Of a stretch of DNA of 42,378 bases, positions 19,116-28,541 are shown piece by piece (the first letter of the stretch is position 1; each line of letters starts with the position of its first letter). The notes under the pieces were generated by a model. The model saw only the letters and a program-made list of their open reading frames with translations. It did no database searches and had not been told where the DNA came from. The DNA is taken from positions 1 through 42,378 of the forward strand of contig JACCLG010000024.1 in NCBI GenBank assembly GCA_013425335.1. Direction: 5' to 3'. This DNA is from Microcaldota archaeon (lineage in GTDB: Archaea > Micrarchaeota > Micrarchaeia > Burarchaeales > Fermentimicrarchaeaceae). The position numbers and the translations under genes were made by a program.

Positions 19116-20169
19116 CTCTCAACGCCTCCTTCAGTCCCTCGTCGGGATACTTAAACAGTTTAACATCCTCGGGCTTGAAGCAAACGCAGACCTTCTCGCC
19201 CAATTCATATTCTCTTCTGCTGGGGAACCTTGATATAACCGATTCATTCCCGATTTCCACCTCTACGTATGACACTCCCCCAAGAAACCTGAAATTCTTT
19301 ACAACTCCCTCAGCCCCGCCGTCACCCACCTCAACCTTCTCAGGCCTCACAACGGCAACGTATGCACCTGGCTTTACCTTGGGAATTTTCATCTTCCAGT
19401 TGAGAAGCTTCAGTTTGCAGTATGTGCCATAATCTGTAGCTGCCGCCTCTATGAAGTTCGCGTCGCCAAGGAAGTGCGCCACGAACAGGTTAGCGGGGTT
19501 CCTGTAAATCTCCTCAGGAGAGCCAACCTGTTCAACTCTTCCTCTCCTCATAACAACAATTCTGTCCGCAACCTCCATAGCCTCCTCCTGGTTGTGGGTG
19601 ACATGTATGGCAGTGAGCTTCAAATCCTTAATCATCTTCCTCATCTCGCTTCGCAGCTCCGCGCCTATCTTGGCATCGAGGGCAGAGAGCGGCTCATCCA
19701 GGAACAGCAGGCTTGAGCCTGTTGTGAGCGCCCTTGCGACTGCCAGCCTCTGTTGCATCCCACCTGAAAGCTCAACTGGGAAGGCTTCATGCCTCGCAGC
19801 CAGCCTCACAAGATGAAGCATCTCTCTTGCATTCTTCCCGCTCTCCTCGGGGTCCTTCCCTCTCACCATGGGCCCGTAAATCGTATTGTCAAAAACATTC
19901 AGGTGCGGGAACAGAGCATAATTCTGGAAGACAAAACCGATGTTCCTATCCTCTGGAGGAAGGTCTGTGACGTCCATGCCATCTATGTAAACCTTCCCAG
20001 CGGTCGGCTCCCACATGCCGGCAATAATCTTCAGTAGCGTTGTCTTGCCGCAACCGCTTGGCCCGAGCAGCACTACGTACTCCCCATCATTTATCTCAAG
20101 GTTTATGCCCTCAAGCGCCTTAATTTTTCCAAAGGATTTTGAAACACCCACTACTTTCACGTTAGGCAT
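19108..20169 (-). CDS. ABC transporter ATP-binding protein (CysA/PotA/WtpC-type)
   Basis: Walker A GPSGCGKTT, signature LSGGMQQRLAVARAL, Walker B LLFLDEPLSALD, C-terminal regulatory extension. Confidence 0.93.
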   Translation of the reverse strand: MPNVKVVGVSKSFGKIKALEGINLEINDGEYVVLLGPSGCGKTTLLKIIAGMWEPTAGKVYIDGMDVTDLPPEDRNIGFVFQNYALFPHLNVFDNTIYGPMVRGKDPEESGKNAREMLHLVRLAARHEAFPVELSGGMQQRLAVARALTTGSSLLFLDEPLSALDAKIGAELRSEMRKMIKDLKLTAIHVTHNQEEAMEVADRIVVMRRGRVEQVGSPEEIYRNPANLFVAHFLGDANFIEAAATDYGTYCKLKLLNWKMKIPKVKPGAYVAVVRPEKVEVGDGGAEGVVKNFRFLGGVSYVEVEIGNESVISRFPSRREYELGEKVCVCFKPEDVKLFKYPDEGLKEALRVD

Positions 20170-20173
20170 TATC

Positions 20174-21709
20174 TCACTTCCTCCTCAGGAGGTATGCTGC
20201 AACGAATGAAACACAGAGCAGCAGCGCAGAAGCAAATGCCGCATCCCCGTATTGGTTTGCTTTTACAAAGTTTACTATTAGCACAGGGACTGTTTTAAAT
20301 GTTGTTGAGACTGCCATTGTGGCGCCTGTTTCGCTCAGGCTCCTCATAAACGCCATTACGGCACCGGCCAGTATGCTGGGCATTATGAGGGGGAGCGTTA
20401 TTGTTCTGAAAACCACCAGTGGTTTTGCGCCGAGCCCTCTTGCCGCATCCTCTAGGTTCTTGTCTAAATCTCTTATGGAGGCTGCCACAGGCTTAACAAT
20501 ATAGGGGTAGGAGAAGCTTATGTGCACCATCGCCAGGATGAAGAGCTCGTTCAGCTTGAAAATATTCCAGAACATGCCAAGGGAAAGCCCCAGGGCAACA
20601 GTGGGCATCACCATGACTGCATCCGTCAGGAATTCGAAAATCGGCCCCACTCCATACTTATTTCTGCCTATGAGCAGAGCCATCCCAATCCCAAAGATCA
20701 GGTTGACTACCGTGGCTGCAAGGGCTATGAGAAAAGATATGCCGATAGAATTCATTATATCCCCAAATTCTCCAGGCGCATAGGATACGAATTTGAGCAG
20801 ATAGAAGGATGGGATGAGAATTATAGAAATGAGGAACGCAAAGGCCAGTGCATTCTTATCCAGCTTGAGGTTGTTCAGTGACCTTTCAAATGATGGATAA
20901 ACTTTCCCGATTGGGATGCCAAATTTATTTGCGAGATACCTAACCAGCGCCAGGAGGATGGTTGATATTGCTATAAGTATTATGCTGAGGGATACAGCAG
21001 AAGCAATATCTCCGCTGTTCTTGTAAAGTAAAGTTTGGGCAGGTGCAGTTGCTGCGAAGAATTGCCCAGTCCCAACAGCCATCATGGTTGCCCCAGTCTC
21101 GCTGAGGCTCCTGGTGAATGCCAGCAGGGCAGCAATGAGCAAGCCAGACTGGAAAAGCGGTAGCGTGATTGTCCTGAAGGCAGTCAGCGGGGTTGCCCCC
21201 AGCGTCCTGGAAGCCATCTCATAGGTTATGTCAACCTCTTCTATTGCAGCAGAGAGGGTTCTCACAATGTAGGGGTAAGTGAAAGCCACGTGCACTGCGA
21301 GTATCATCCAGAAGCCTTTGCCGAGTAACCCAATGCCATCTCCGCCCCAGAATAAAGCTACTGAAAAGCCCAGCGCAGCTGTAGGCATTATCAAAGGCAT
21401 ATCCACTAGGAAGTTCAGGTATACCTTGAGTTTTGTTTTATACCTTGCAATAACCCAGGCAATAGGGATTCCGAATATTATGTCAAGTATCACCGTCATG
21501 AATGCTATGGAAAATGAGTTGAAGAGGGCATCCTTCATCTCCTGAGTGAGATATATTGACGGGAAGCAAACTGCGCCGGAATTAGGGCAGCCCTTTACCA
21601 CTATGTAAAGAATCGGGGCGAATACAAGCAGCAGGAAGAATAGAATGACAATTGAGTAGAAAGCCAATTCGGGGAGCTTACCTGAGGTAAGCTTCCTTTC
21701 ACCCTCCAT
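20174..21709 (-). CDS. ABC transporter permease with two fused permease domains (FbpB/ThiP-like architecture)
   Basis: Two internally homologous halves, each with an EAA-type loop (RTLGATPLTAFRTITLPL; RGLGAKPLVVFRTITLPL) and RSLSETGATM. Start at the second Met (MEGERK) preferred because of a TATA-like tgttaaata about 26 nt upstream. Confidence 0.87.
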   Translation of the reverse strand: MEGERKLTSGKLPELAFYSIVILFFLLLVFAPILYIVVKGCPNSGAVCFPSIYLTQEMKDALFNSFSIAFMTVILDIIFGIPIAWVIARYKTKLKVYLNFLVDMPLIMPTAALGFSVALFWGGDGIGLLGKGFWMILAVHVAFTYPYIVRTLSAAIEEVDITYEMASRTLGATPLTAFRTITLPLFQSGLLIAALLAFTRSLSETGATMMAVGTGQFFAATAPAQTLLYKNSGDIASAVSLSIILIAISTILLALVRYLANKFGIPIGKVYPSFERSLNNLKLDKNALAFAFLISIILIPSFYLLKFVSYAPGEFGDIMNSIGISFLIALAATVVNLIFGIGMALLIGRNKYGVGPIFEFLTDAVMVMPTVALGLSLGMFWNIFKLNELFILAMVHISFSYPYIVKPVAASIRDLDKNLEDAARGLGAKPLVVFRTITLPLIMPSILAGAVMAFMRSLSETGATMAVSTTFKTVPVLIVNFVKANQYGDAAFASALLLCVSFVAAYLLRRK

Positions 21710-21733
21710 GAATTTTTTTCTCAGCAAAAGTAT

Positions 21734-21786
21734 TTAACAATGTGAGCGGGAAACCCCACACGCTTTAGCGGTGGGAGCATGTCACT
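21734..21786 (+). repeat. 53-bp hairpin repeat, copy 2 (IS200/IS605 right-end-like)
   Basis: ttaacaatgtgagcgggaaaccccacacgctttagcggtgggagcatgtcact; best-preserved hairpin CCCAC-a-CGC-TTTA-GCG-GTGGG. Confidence 0.87.
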
Positions 21787-21807
21787 AGAGTATCGACCTC
21801 AACAGCA

Positions 21808-21836
21808 TATTTTAAATCATTCTCCGAAATACTACC
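21808..21836 (+). promoter_or_regulatory. TATA-like element for a leaderless cca transcript
   Basis: atattttaaat about 26 nt upstream of the ATG at 21837, typical archaeal leaderless spacing. Confidence 0.45.
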
Positions 21837-23204
21837 ATGGACAAGCTTCTGAGCGAGGTTCTTGAGAGGATAAAGCCCTCTCCAGAGGAGAAGGAATGGG
21901 AGCTGAGCATTGCGGAGTCTGTGAAATCAAAGCTGAGGAAAATCATCCCAAGGAATGTGGAGCTGGAGATAGTAGGCTCTGTGGCAAAGAATACAGACCT
22001 AAGGAATGACAGGGATGTAGACCTCTTCATGCTGTTCCCCAAGGATACCAGCAAAAAGGAGCTTGTGAGCAAGGGACTCCGCTACGCAAAAAGAGCAGTT
22101 TCACCCAACCCCTGGCGGATAGGCTATGCTGAACATCCTTACCTCAAGGCTGAAATTGAGGGCTGCACTGTGGAGATAGTCCCCTCATTCAAGATACTGA
22201 ATATAAACGAGAGAGCCTCGGCAGTGGACCGCTCCCCGCTTCACAAGAGGTATATACTCTCAAGGTTTGACGAGCGCAAATGCGATGAAGTGAGGCTGCT
22301 CAAGAAATTTCTCAAGAGGTTTGGAGTATACGGAGCTGAGCTGAAGGTTGAGGGATTCTCAGGATACCTCTGCGAGCTTCTCATTGTATGCTACGGCTCA
22401 TTCACAGAGCTGCTCAAGAATGCATCAAATTGGAGGAGCCCTGCAATTGACATAGAGAGATACCACACAGAGAAGGGGATGAGGGAAAAATTCAAAGCGC
22501 CTCTCATTGTGATAGACCCTGTTGACAGGAACAGGAACGTGGCTGCTGCAGTTTCCGCCATATCGCTCTCAAAGTTCATACTTGCCTCAAGGGCATTCCT
22601 AAGAAGACCGAGCAAGGGCTTCTTCTTTGCAGATGAGACGGAATTCTCCAGAAAGGAGCTTGCCAAGAAAATGAGGGGCAGGGGAACCAAGTTTGTTGCA
22701 GTTGTATTCCCAACCCCCAAGGTTGTGCCGGATATACTCTGGCCGCAGCTCAAGAAGGCAGCTGTCAGCATTGTGAGGCATCTTGAGCTTGCAGAGTTCA
22801 AGCTCTTCGGCTATGACTACTGGAGCGATGAGGATAAGAGGTGCGTCATACTGCTGGAGCTTTCCACCCATACGCTTCCCGCAGTGAGGAAGGCAGTTGG
22901 CCCTGCAATCATATACGAAAAGGATGTTGGCAGCTTCATAAGGAAGCATAAAAATGCAATTGGAGGGCCTCATGTTGAGGGCGACAAGGTTGTTGCAGTG
23001 GAACAGAGAAAGGTAACTGACGCCCTGGAGCTTGTCAAGAAAATGACAAAAAAACCGGCAAGTTACGCCATACCTTCCCACATATCCAAGTCAATGAAAA
23101 GAGCATACCTGCTTGTTGATGAGGATATTCTGAATGAGAATTTTGATGAGTTCCTGAATTCCTATCTGTCCACAAAGGAGTTCTTCATTGACAACCTCAT
23201 CTGA
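21837..23204 (+). CDS. cca: archaeal-type CCA tRNA nucleotidyltransferase
   Basis: LEIVGSVAKNTDLRNDRDVDLFMLFP nucleotidyltransferase motif; GPAIIYEKDVGSFIRKHKNAIGGPHVEGDKVV. Confidence 0.93.
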   Translation: MDKLLSEVLERIKPSPEEKEWELSIAESVKSKLRKIIPRNVELEIVGSVAKNTDLRNDRDVDLFMLFPKDTSKKELVSKGLRYAKRAVSPNPWRIGYAEHPYLKAEIEGCTVEIVPSFKILNINERASAVDRSPLHKRYILSRFDERKCDEVRLLKKFLKRFGVYGAELKVEGFSGYLCELLIVCYGSFTELLKNASNWRSPAIDIERYHTEKGMREKFKAPLIVIDPVDRNRNVAAAVSAISLSKFILASRAFLRRPSKGFFFADETEFSRKELAKKMRGRGTKFVAVVFPTPKVVPDILWPQLKKAAVSIVRHLELAEFKLFGYDYWSDEDKRCVILLELSTHTLPAVRKAVGPAIIYEKDVGSFIRKHKNAIGGPHVEGDKVVAVEQRKVTDALELVKKMTKKPASYAIPSHISKSMKRAYLLVDEDILNENFDEFLNSYLSTKEFFIDNLI

Positions 23205-23214
23205 GAATGAGAAT

Positions 23215-24417
23215 ATGGAGCTCTACTACGAGGACCCGTACCTCAAATCCTTTAGCTCAAAAGTCAGCTCTGTTTCCTACTCGAATTCACATGCTCTGAT
23301 TGCGCTTGAGAAGACAGCCTTCTTCCCAAGTGGGGGCGGGCAGAGCTTTGATACGGGCATAATCCTGGGGAAGAAAGGCTCTGCAAAAGTTGTTGAGACA
23401 AAGACGGAGAAAGGGCAGGTCATCCACATATGCGTGCTTGAGGGGAAGATAGAGCCCGGAGAAGAAGTCCAGTGCAAGATTGACTGGGAGAGAAGGTACG
23501 AGCTGATGAGAGCTCATACTGCGCAGCATATGTTCTTCCAGTGCCTATCAAGGTTCTTTCCAAACCTCTATGTCATAAAGGACAATATTGATGTCGGTAG
23601 GCACGCGCTTTTCATAAGGAGCCCGGAGCCATTAGATTTTGCAAGAATTGCCGATGCTGAGAAGCTTGCAAACCAAACTATAAAGGAAGGCAGGCGTGTC
23701 ATAGTCCGCTGGATGAAAAAGGAGGAAGCAGAGAAGGGGGATTTCAGGGTGAAGCTTGACAGGATAAAGGGCAGTGAAGTTAGAGTTGTTGAGATTGAGG
23801 GGTTTGACAAGTCAGCCTGCTCAGGTGTGCACGTAGTAAATACAAATGAGATAGGTTTTCTAACGCTTACTCGCCTCACGCATGAGGGAGATGAGTATAC
23901 TCTTGAGTTTGAGTTTGGCGAGAAAGCAAAGGAATTCCTCCTTGATATGAAGAGGATAACAATGAGCGCATCTTCGATACTGCAGACTCATCCAGAACTG
24001 CTTGAGAGAACTGTAGAGAAGCTCAAGACAGAAAATCTTGTGATGCAGGAGCAGCTCAAGGAATTGAACGAGGAAGTGCTGAGCAGACTTGAGCCTACTA
24101 TAAAAGGGAGTGTAAAAATATATTCAAAAATTTTCTCAGGCATGGATAGCAAGAAGCTCATGGACAAAGCAGGGGAATTAATAAAAGAGGAGAATACATT
24201 AGTTATAATCGGAAACCGGGGGGAGAGGGGTTTCCTCCTCATAGCAAAAAATCAGAAAATGAATGTTGACTTGAAAAAGATAGCAGGTAAGGCATTTGAA
24301 ATCATCGAAGGGAAATGGGGTGGAAAGGAGTATTTTGTGAGTGGTGCTGGAAAGGCTGAAAAGCTTGAGGAGGCAATAAAATTTATTATTGAAAATGTAG
24401 GTGGTCTGCATGACTGA
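23215..24417 (+). CDS. alaX: alanyl-tRNA editing protein AlaX (long form with a DHHA1-like C-terminal region)
   Basis: KTAFFPSGGGQSFDTG, MRAHTAQHMFF, CSGVHVVNTNEIG zinc/editing motifs. Confidence 0.88.
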   Translation: MELYYEDPYLKSFSSKVSSVSYSNSHALIALEKTAFFPSGGGQSFDTGIILGKKGSAKVVETKTEKGQVIHICVLEGKIEPGEEVQCKIDWERRYELMRAHTAQHMFFQCLSRFFPNLYVIKDNIDVGRHALFIRSPEPLDFARIADAEKLANQTIKEGRRVIVRWMKKEEAEKGDFRVKLDRIKGSEVRVVEIEGFDKSACSGVHVVNTNEIGFLTLTRLTHEGDEYTLEFEFGEKAKEFLLDMKRITMSASSILQTHPELLERTVEKLKTENLVMQEQLKELNEEVLSRLEPTIKGSVKIYSKIFSGMDSKKLMDKAGELIKEENTLVIIGNRGERGFLLIAKNQKMNVDLKKIAGKAFEIIEGKWGGKEYFVSGAGKAEKLEEAIKFIIENVGGLHD

Positions 24418-25708
24418 ATTCACCCATATAGGAAAGATATTCTCAGGAAAATATACGGGCAAGGAGGTCAATCTTAGGGGATGGATTCACAGGAAGAGGT
24501 CAAGCGGAGGAGTGCAGTTCCTAGTGCTAAGGGATTCAAGCGGCATAATGCAAATCGCAATTAAGAAGGAGAATGTTACCGAGAAGGCATATAGCGATGC
24601 AGACAAAGCCCTTCTGGAATCTGCCGTTACTGCAAGGGGAATTGTGAAGGAGGACAAGCGTGCTCCTGACGGCTATGAGCTTCAGGTAAGTGAATTCTCT
24701 GTGATAAGCTTCTCAGAGCCTTTTCCAATAACAGAGCACCAGAGCACAGAGCTGTTGCTTGATTTGAGGCACCTCTGGCTGCGCTCCCAGAAGCTCACCA
24801 ATATAATGAAGGTGAGGCAATTCCTTGTGAGCTACCTGAGGGAATACTTCTACTCCCATGACTTCTGGGAGGTTGCTCCGCCAATAATAACCCAGGCGGG
24901 CTGCGAGGGAGGCTCAACTCTCTTTGAATTCAAGTATTTCGATGATGTTGCATACCTGTCACAGAGCGCCCAGCTATACAATGAAGTGTTCATAACCGCC
25001 CTTGAAAAAATATTTGTGCTTGCCCCTTCTTTCAGGGCAGAGAAGAGCAGGACTGTCAAGCACCTTGCGGAATACTGGCACCTTGAGGCAGAGGAGGCAT
25101 TCTATCACAATGAAGAAAACATGAAGCTGCAAGAGGAGCTCGTTTCCTATGCATGCCAGAAGCTTGCAAAGAACCATGCAGACCTGCTTGAATTCTTCAA
25201 AGTCAAGCCAGAAACTCTTGAGAGAGTAAAGCCACCCTTCAAGAGAATAAGCTATGAAGATGCAATTGACTTCCTTGTCAAGAAAGGAGTGAAGAAGAAA
25301 TGGGGGGATGACTTCGGCGCTGAGGATGAGGAGATTCTCACAGCAGATCTGGAGAAGCCGATGTTCATCTACAACTATCCAAAAGAGGGAAGGGCATTCT
25401 ACATGAAGATAAACCCAGAGAACCCGAAGACTGTTCTGAATGCAGACATGCAGGCTCCCCACGGGCACGGCGAGCTTGTTGGCGGTTCTGAGAGAATATG
25501 GGAGTATGACGAGCTGATGAAGAGGATAAAAGAAGAGAAATTGGATGTGAAGAGCTACCAGTGGTATGTGGATTTGAGGAAATACGGCTCAGTGCCTCAT
25601 TCAGGTTTCGGCTTGGGAATAGAGAGGATGCTGAAATGGGTTTTAAACCTGGACCACATCAGAGATGCAATCCCATTCCCAAGGACGATAAACCGGGTAT
25701 ACCCCTAG
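24410..25708 (+). CDS. asnS: asparaginyl-tRNA synthetase (AspRS/AsnRS family)
   Basis: OB-fold GWIHRKRSSGGVQFLVLRDSSG; class II motifs FRAEKSRTVKHLAEYWHLEAE and HSGFGLGIERM; HGELVGGSERIWEYDEL. Confidence 0.87.
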   Translation: MTEFTHIGKIFSGKYTGKEVNLRGWIHRKRSSGGVQFLVLRDSSGIMQIAIKKENVTEKAYSDADKALLESAVTARGIVKEDKRAPDGYELQVSEFSVISFSEPFPITEHQSTELLLDLRHLWLRSQKLTNIMKVRQFLVSYLREYFYSHDFWEVAPPIITQAGCEGGSTLFEFKYFDDVAYLSQSAQLYNEVFITALEKIFVLAPSFRAEKSRTVKHLAEYWHLEAEEAFYHNEENMKLQEELVSYACQKLAKNHADLLEFFKVKPETLERVKPPFKRISYEDAIDFLVKKGVKKKWGDDFGAEDEEILTADLEKPMFIYNYPKEGRAFYMKINPENPKTVLNADMQAPHGHGELVGGSERIWEYDELMKRIKEEKLDVKSYQWYVDLRKYGSVPHSGFGLGIERMLKWVLNLDHIRDAIPFPRTINRVYP

Positions 25709-25716
25709 GTGAATAT

Positions 25717-26145
25717 ATGAAGAAAGTTCTTGCTTTCGGCTGCTTCGACATACTTCACATGGGCCATTACACCTACCTGAAGCACGCTAAGAAGCTTGGC
25801 GGCAAGCTCATCGTTGTTGTTGCAAGGGACTCCACAATAAGAAAATTCAAAAAGCGTGAGCCTGTGCTGGATGAGGAGTCAAGGAGAAAGCTTGTGGAAT
25901 CCCTAAAGTTTGTTGACCGTGCAGTGTTAGGAAGCGAAGGGGATAGATACGAAATAATCAAAAAAATAAAGCCCGCCGTTATTGCGCTCGGTTATGACCA
26001 GAAGCAGGACGAGAAAATCCTAAAGGAGAAGCTGATGGAAATGGGCATAAACGCAAGGGTGGTCAGAATAAGGAAGAGCTTCAATCCAAAGCTGCACAAA
26101 TCCTCAGTTCTAATTAAAAAAATGATGAAGCTAGTCAAACTCTAG
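25717..26145 (+). CDS. ribL: cytidylyltransferase-family FAD synthetase (RibL-like)
   Basis: MKKVLAFGCFDILHMGHYTYLKHAKKLGG (HxGH) and VIALGYDQKQDE; start refined to the ATG after the asnS stop. Confidence 0.82.
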   Translation: MKKVLAFGCFDILHMGHYTYLKHAKKLGGKLIVVVARDSTIRKFKKREPVLDEESRRKLVESLKFVDRAVLGSEGDRYEIIKKIKPAVIALGYDQKQDEKILKEKLMEMGINARVVRIRKSFNPKLHKSSVLIKKMMKLVKL

Positions 26146-26153
26146 GTATCTTG

Positions 26154-26840
26154 ATGAAAGTTGCAGTGCTTTTCAGTGGCGGGAAGGACAGCACTTTTGC
26201 AGTGTGGCTTGCAAGCTCAATGGGCTGGGAGATAAAAACCCTGCTTGCCATGATGCCTGAATCCGATTCCTCCTACATGTTCCACCGCCCCAACACAGAG
26301 TGGACCCCGCTGCAGGCAGAGGCAATGGAGCTTCCTCTCATAATGCAGAAAAGCTCTGGTGAGAAGTTCTCGGAGTTGAATGACCTAAAATCTCTCATTC
26401 AGAGCGTTAAGGTTGACGGAGTCGTCACGGGGGCAATCGGCAGCGAGTACCAGAAAGAGAAGGTGGATGTAATCTGCGAGGAGCTTGGCTTGCGCAGTTT
26501 CTCACCACTCTGGCATAAGGATGGGGAGATGCTCCTTAGGGATATGGCCAGCGCAGGCTTTGAGATAATCATAACATCAGTCTCAGCAGAAGGGCTGGAT
26601 GATAGCTGGCTTGGAAGGAGGATAGACGAAACCTGCATTGATGAGCTTATGAAGCTTAGCAAGATGTACGGCATATCCATAGTTGGAGAAGGCGGAGAGC
26701 TGGAGACGTTTGTCCTTGACGCCCCAATGTTCAAAAGAAAAATCAAGGTATTAAGAGCAGAGAAGATATGGGATGGCGTGAGAGGCACATTTGAGCTAAG
26801 GGATGCTAAGCTAGTTAATAAACGTCTTAGTTGCGAGTAA
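26154..26840 (+). CDS. dph6: diphthine-ammonia ligase family (Dph6/DUF71)
   Basis: MKVAVLFSGGKDSTFAVWLA PP-loop; VTGAIGSEYQKEKVDVICEELGL; SIVGEGGELETFVLDAPMF. Confidence 0.87.
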   Translation: MKVAVLFSGGKDSTFAVWLASSMGWEIKTLLAMMPESDSSYMFHRPNTEWTPLQAEAMELPLIMQKSSGEKFSELNDLKSLIQSVKVDGVVTGAIGSEYQKEKVDVICEELGLRSFSPLWHKDGEMLLRDMASAGFEIIITSVSAEGLDDSWLGRRIDETCIDELMKLSKMYGISIVGEGGELETFVLDAPMFKRKIKVLRAEKIWDGVRGTFELRDAKLVNKRLSCE

Positions 26841-28116
26841 GCCTCTCAGCAATCTTTCTCACATTTTCAAAAACTTTCTCCTCATCAATTGTCAGGATTC
26901 TCCCTTCCTCCATAACAAGCTTCCCGTCTATTATTGAGTGGGACACATTGGATGGGTTTGAGGAGTATACAATGTTTGATACATAGTTGTTCGCCGGAAG
27001 CATGTTTGAGGAATCCAGATTCATGAGGAATAAATCAGCCAGCTTCCCCTCTTCTATACTACCTGCATTGACACAAAGAGCGCTTGCTCCGTTTCTGGTT
27101 GCAAAGTCCAAAGCCTGCTGTGCGCTGAGCACCCTCGCATCCCAGAGATGCGCTTTCTGGAGCAATGCCCCGACCTTCATCGTCTCAAGCATGCTGAGGG
27201 AATTGTTTGAGACAGCGCCGTCTGTCCCAAATGTGACGCACACCCTGCTCTCAAGCATCTGCGGGATTGGTGCAACTCCTCCAGAGGCAAGCTTCATGTT
27301 GCTCACAGGATTGTATGAAACCTTGACACCCTTTTCCCCGAGCATCCTCACCTCCCTTTTCGTTATCCAAACGCAGTGCGCGGCAACAACGCGGTTGTTC
27401 AAAAATCCTATGGAATCAAGATACTCAACGGGCCTCTTGCCGTATTCCTTTATCGAATCAAAAACTTCCTTTCTTGTTTCAGAAACATGAATCTGCGTCA
27501 ACACCCCGTACTTTTGGGAAAATTCTTTCGCCTTGAGGAGAAGCTCTCCTGAGCATGTATACGGTGCGTGGGGGCTGAATGAGCAGCTTATCCTCCCATC
27601 TGCCTTGCCATGGAACTCTTTTACAAATTCCTCACCAATTTTCAGCTCCTTCTTCCTCTTTGTAGGGTCATCCAGGTCTATCATTCCATATGCAAGGTTC
27701 GCCCTAATCCCCGAATCCTTTACAGCTCTGGCAGTCTCCTCCATGAAGAAGTAGTTATCCAGAAAACATGTTGTGCCGCTTCTCATCATCTCAATGCAGC
27801 CCAGCATCGCTCCCCAGCGGACATCCCCCGCCTTCACCTTCTTCTCAGCAGGCCAGACCTTCCCAGGCCAGGCTTCCCAGAACCTCATGTCATCTGCGTA
27901 GCCCCTGAACAGAGTCATCGCAGTATGAGTGTGCGTGTTTATGAGGCCGGGAACAGCGAGCTTGCCTTTCCCGTCTATCTTGAACTCTGCTTTTTCCTTG
28001 AGCTTCTTTCCAATCTTCTCTATCCTATTCCCTTCAATTAGAATATCCACTCCTCTAAGCGTATCCCTTCTACTGTTCTGTGTTAGCGCATCAACGTCCT
28101 TTATGAGTATACTCAT
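26827..28116 (-). CDS. amidohydrolase, 5-methylthioadenosine/S-adenosylhomocysteine deaminase-like
   Basis: PGLINTHTHTAMTLFRGYADDM, SCSFSPHAPYTCS, VTFGTDGAVSNNSLSMLETM. Confidence 0.9.
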   Translation of the reverse strand: MSILIKDVDALTQNSRRDTLRGVDILIEGNRIEKIGKKLKEKAEFKIDGKGKLAVPGLINTHTHTAMTLFRGYADDMRFWEAWPGKVWPAEKKVKAGDVRWGAMLGCIEMMRSGTTCFLDNYFFMEETARAVKDSGIRANLAYGMIDLDDPTKRKKELKIGEEFVKEFHGKADGRISCSFSPHAPYTCSGELLLKAKEFSQKYGVLTQIHVSETRKEVFDSIKEYGKRPVEYLDSIGFLNNRVVAAHCVWITKREVRMLGEKGVKVSYNPVSNMKLASGGVAPIPQMLESRVCVTFGTDGAVSNNSLSMLETMKVGALLQKAHLWDARVLSAQQALDFATRNGASALCVNAGSIEEGKLADLFLMNLDSSNMLPANNYVSNIVYSSNPSNVSHSIIDGKLVMEEGRILTIDEEKVFENVRKIAERLTRN

Positions 28117-28172
28117 GCCGACACTTATGAATATTTTAAATAGCTCAGTTTTTAATATTATTCAGCGATGGG

Positions 28173-28541
28173 ATGATTAGGATAAAAAGAACAGCACTTG
28201 AGTTCATGTTCGACCTTGCAAGGAATATGTACCCCAGGGAGTTCATAGGGCTTCTGAGGGAAAATAAGAAAAAGGAGATTTATGAAGTTCTGCTTCTGCC
28301 GAGGTCAACATACGGCAGGAGCTTCTCATCTCTAGACCATTACATGGTGCCCTACACTATAAAATACGCAGGCAGCGTGCACTCTCATCCAAGTCCAAAT
28401 GCAAGGCCTTCCGCAGGCGACCTGCTCTCATTCTCAAGGACCGGAGGCGTTCATATAATTGTTGCCTACCCATTCAATGAGGGTAGCACTGGGGTATACA
28501 ATAACAAAGGGGAGACGCTGGAGTTCGAGGTGGTTGAATGA
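28173..28541 (+). CDS. standalone JAMM/MPN-domain metalloprotease
   Basis: 122 aa with upstream Glu (PREFIGLL) and HSHPSPNARPSAGD JAMM motif. Confidence 0.88.
   Translation: MIRIKRTALEFMFDLARNMYPREFIGLLRENKKKEIYEVLLLPRSTYGRSFSSLDHYMVPYTIKYAGSVHSHPSPNARPSAGDLLSFSRTGGVHIIVAYPFNEGSTGVYNNKGETLEFEVVE

Noticed and set aside
20174-21709. Two similar halves of the permease gene as a possible tandem gene duplication or assembly artefact
   Set aside because: Two-domain fused permeases are an established architecture, and the halves are divergent rather than identical.
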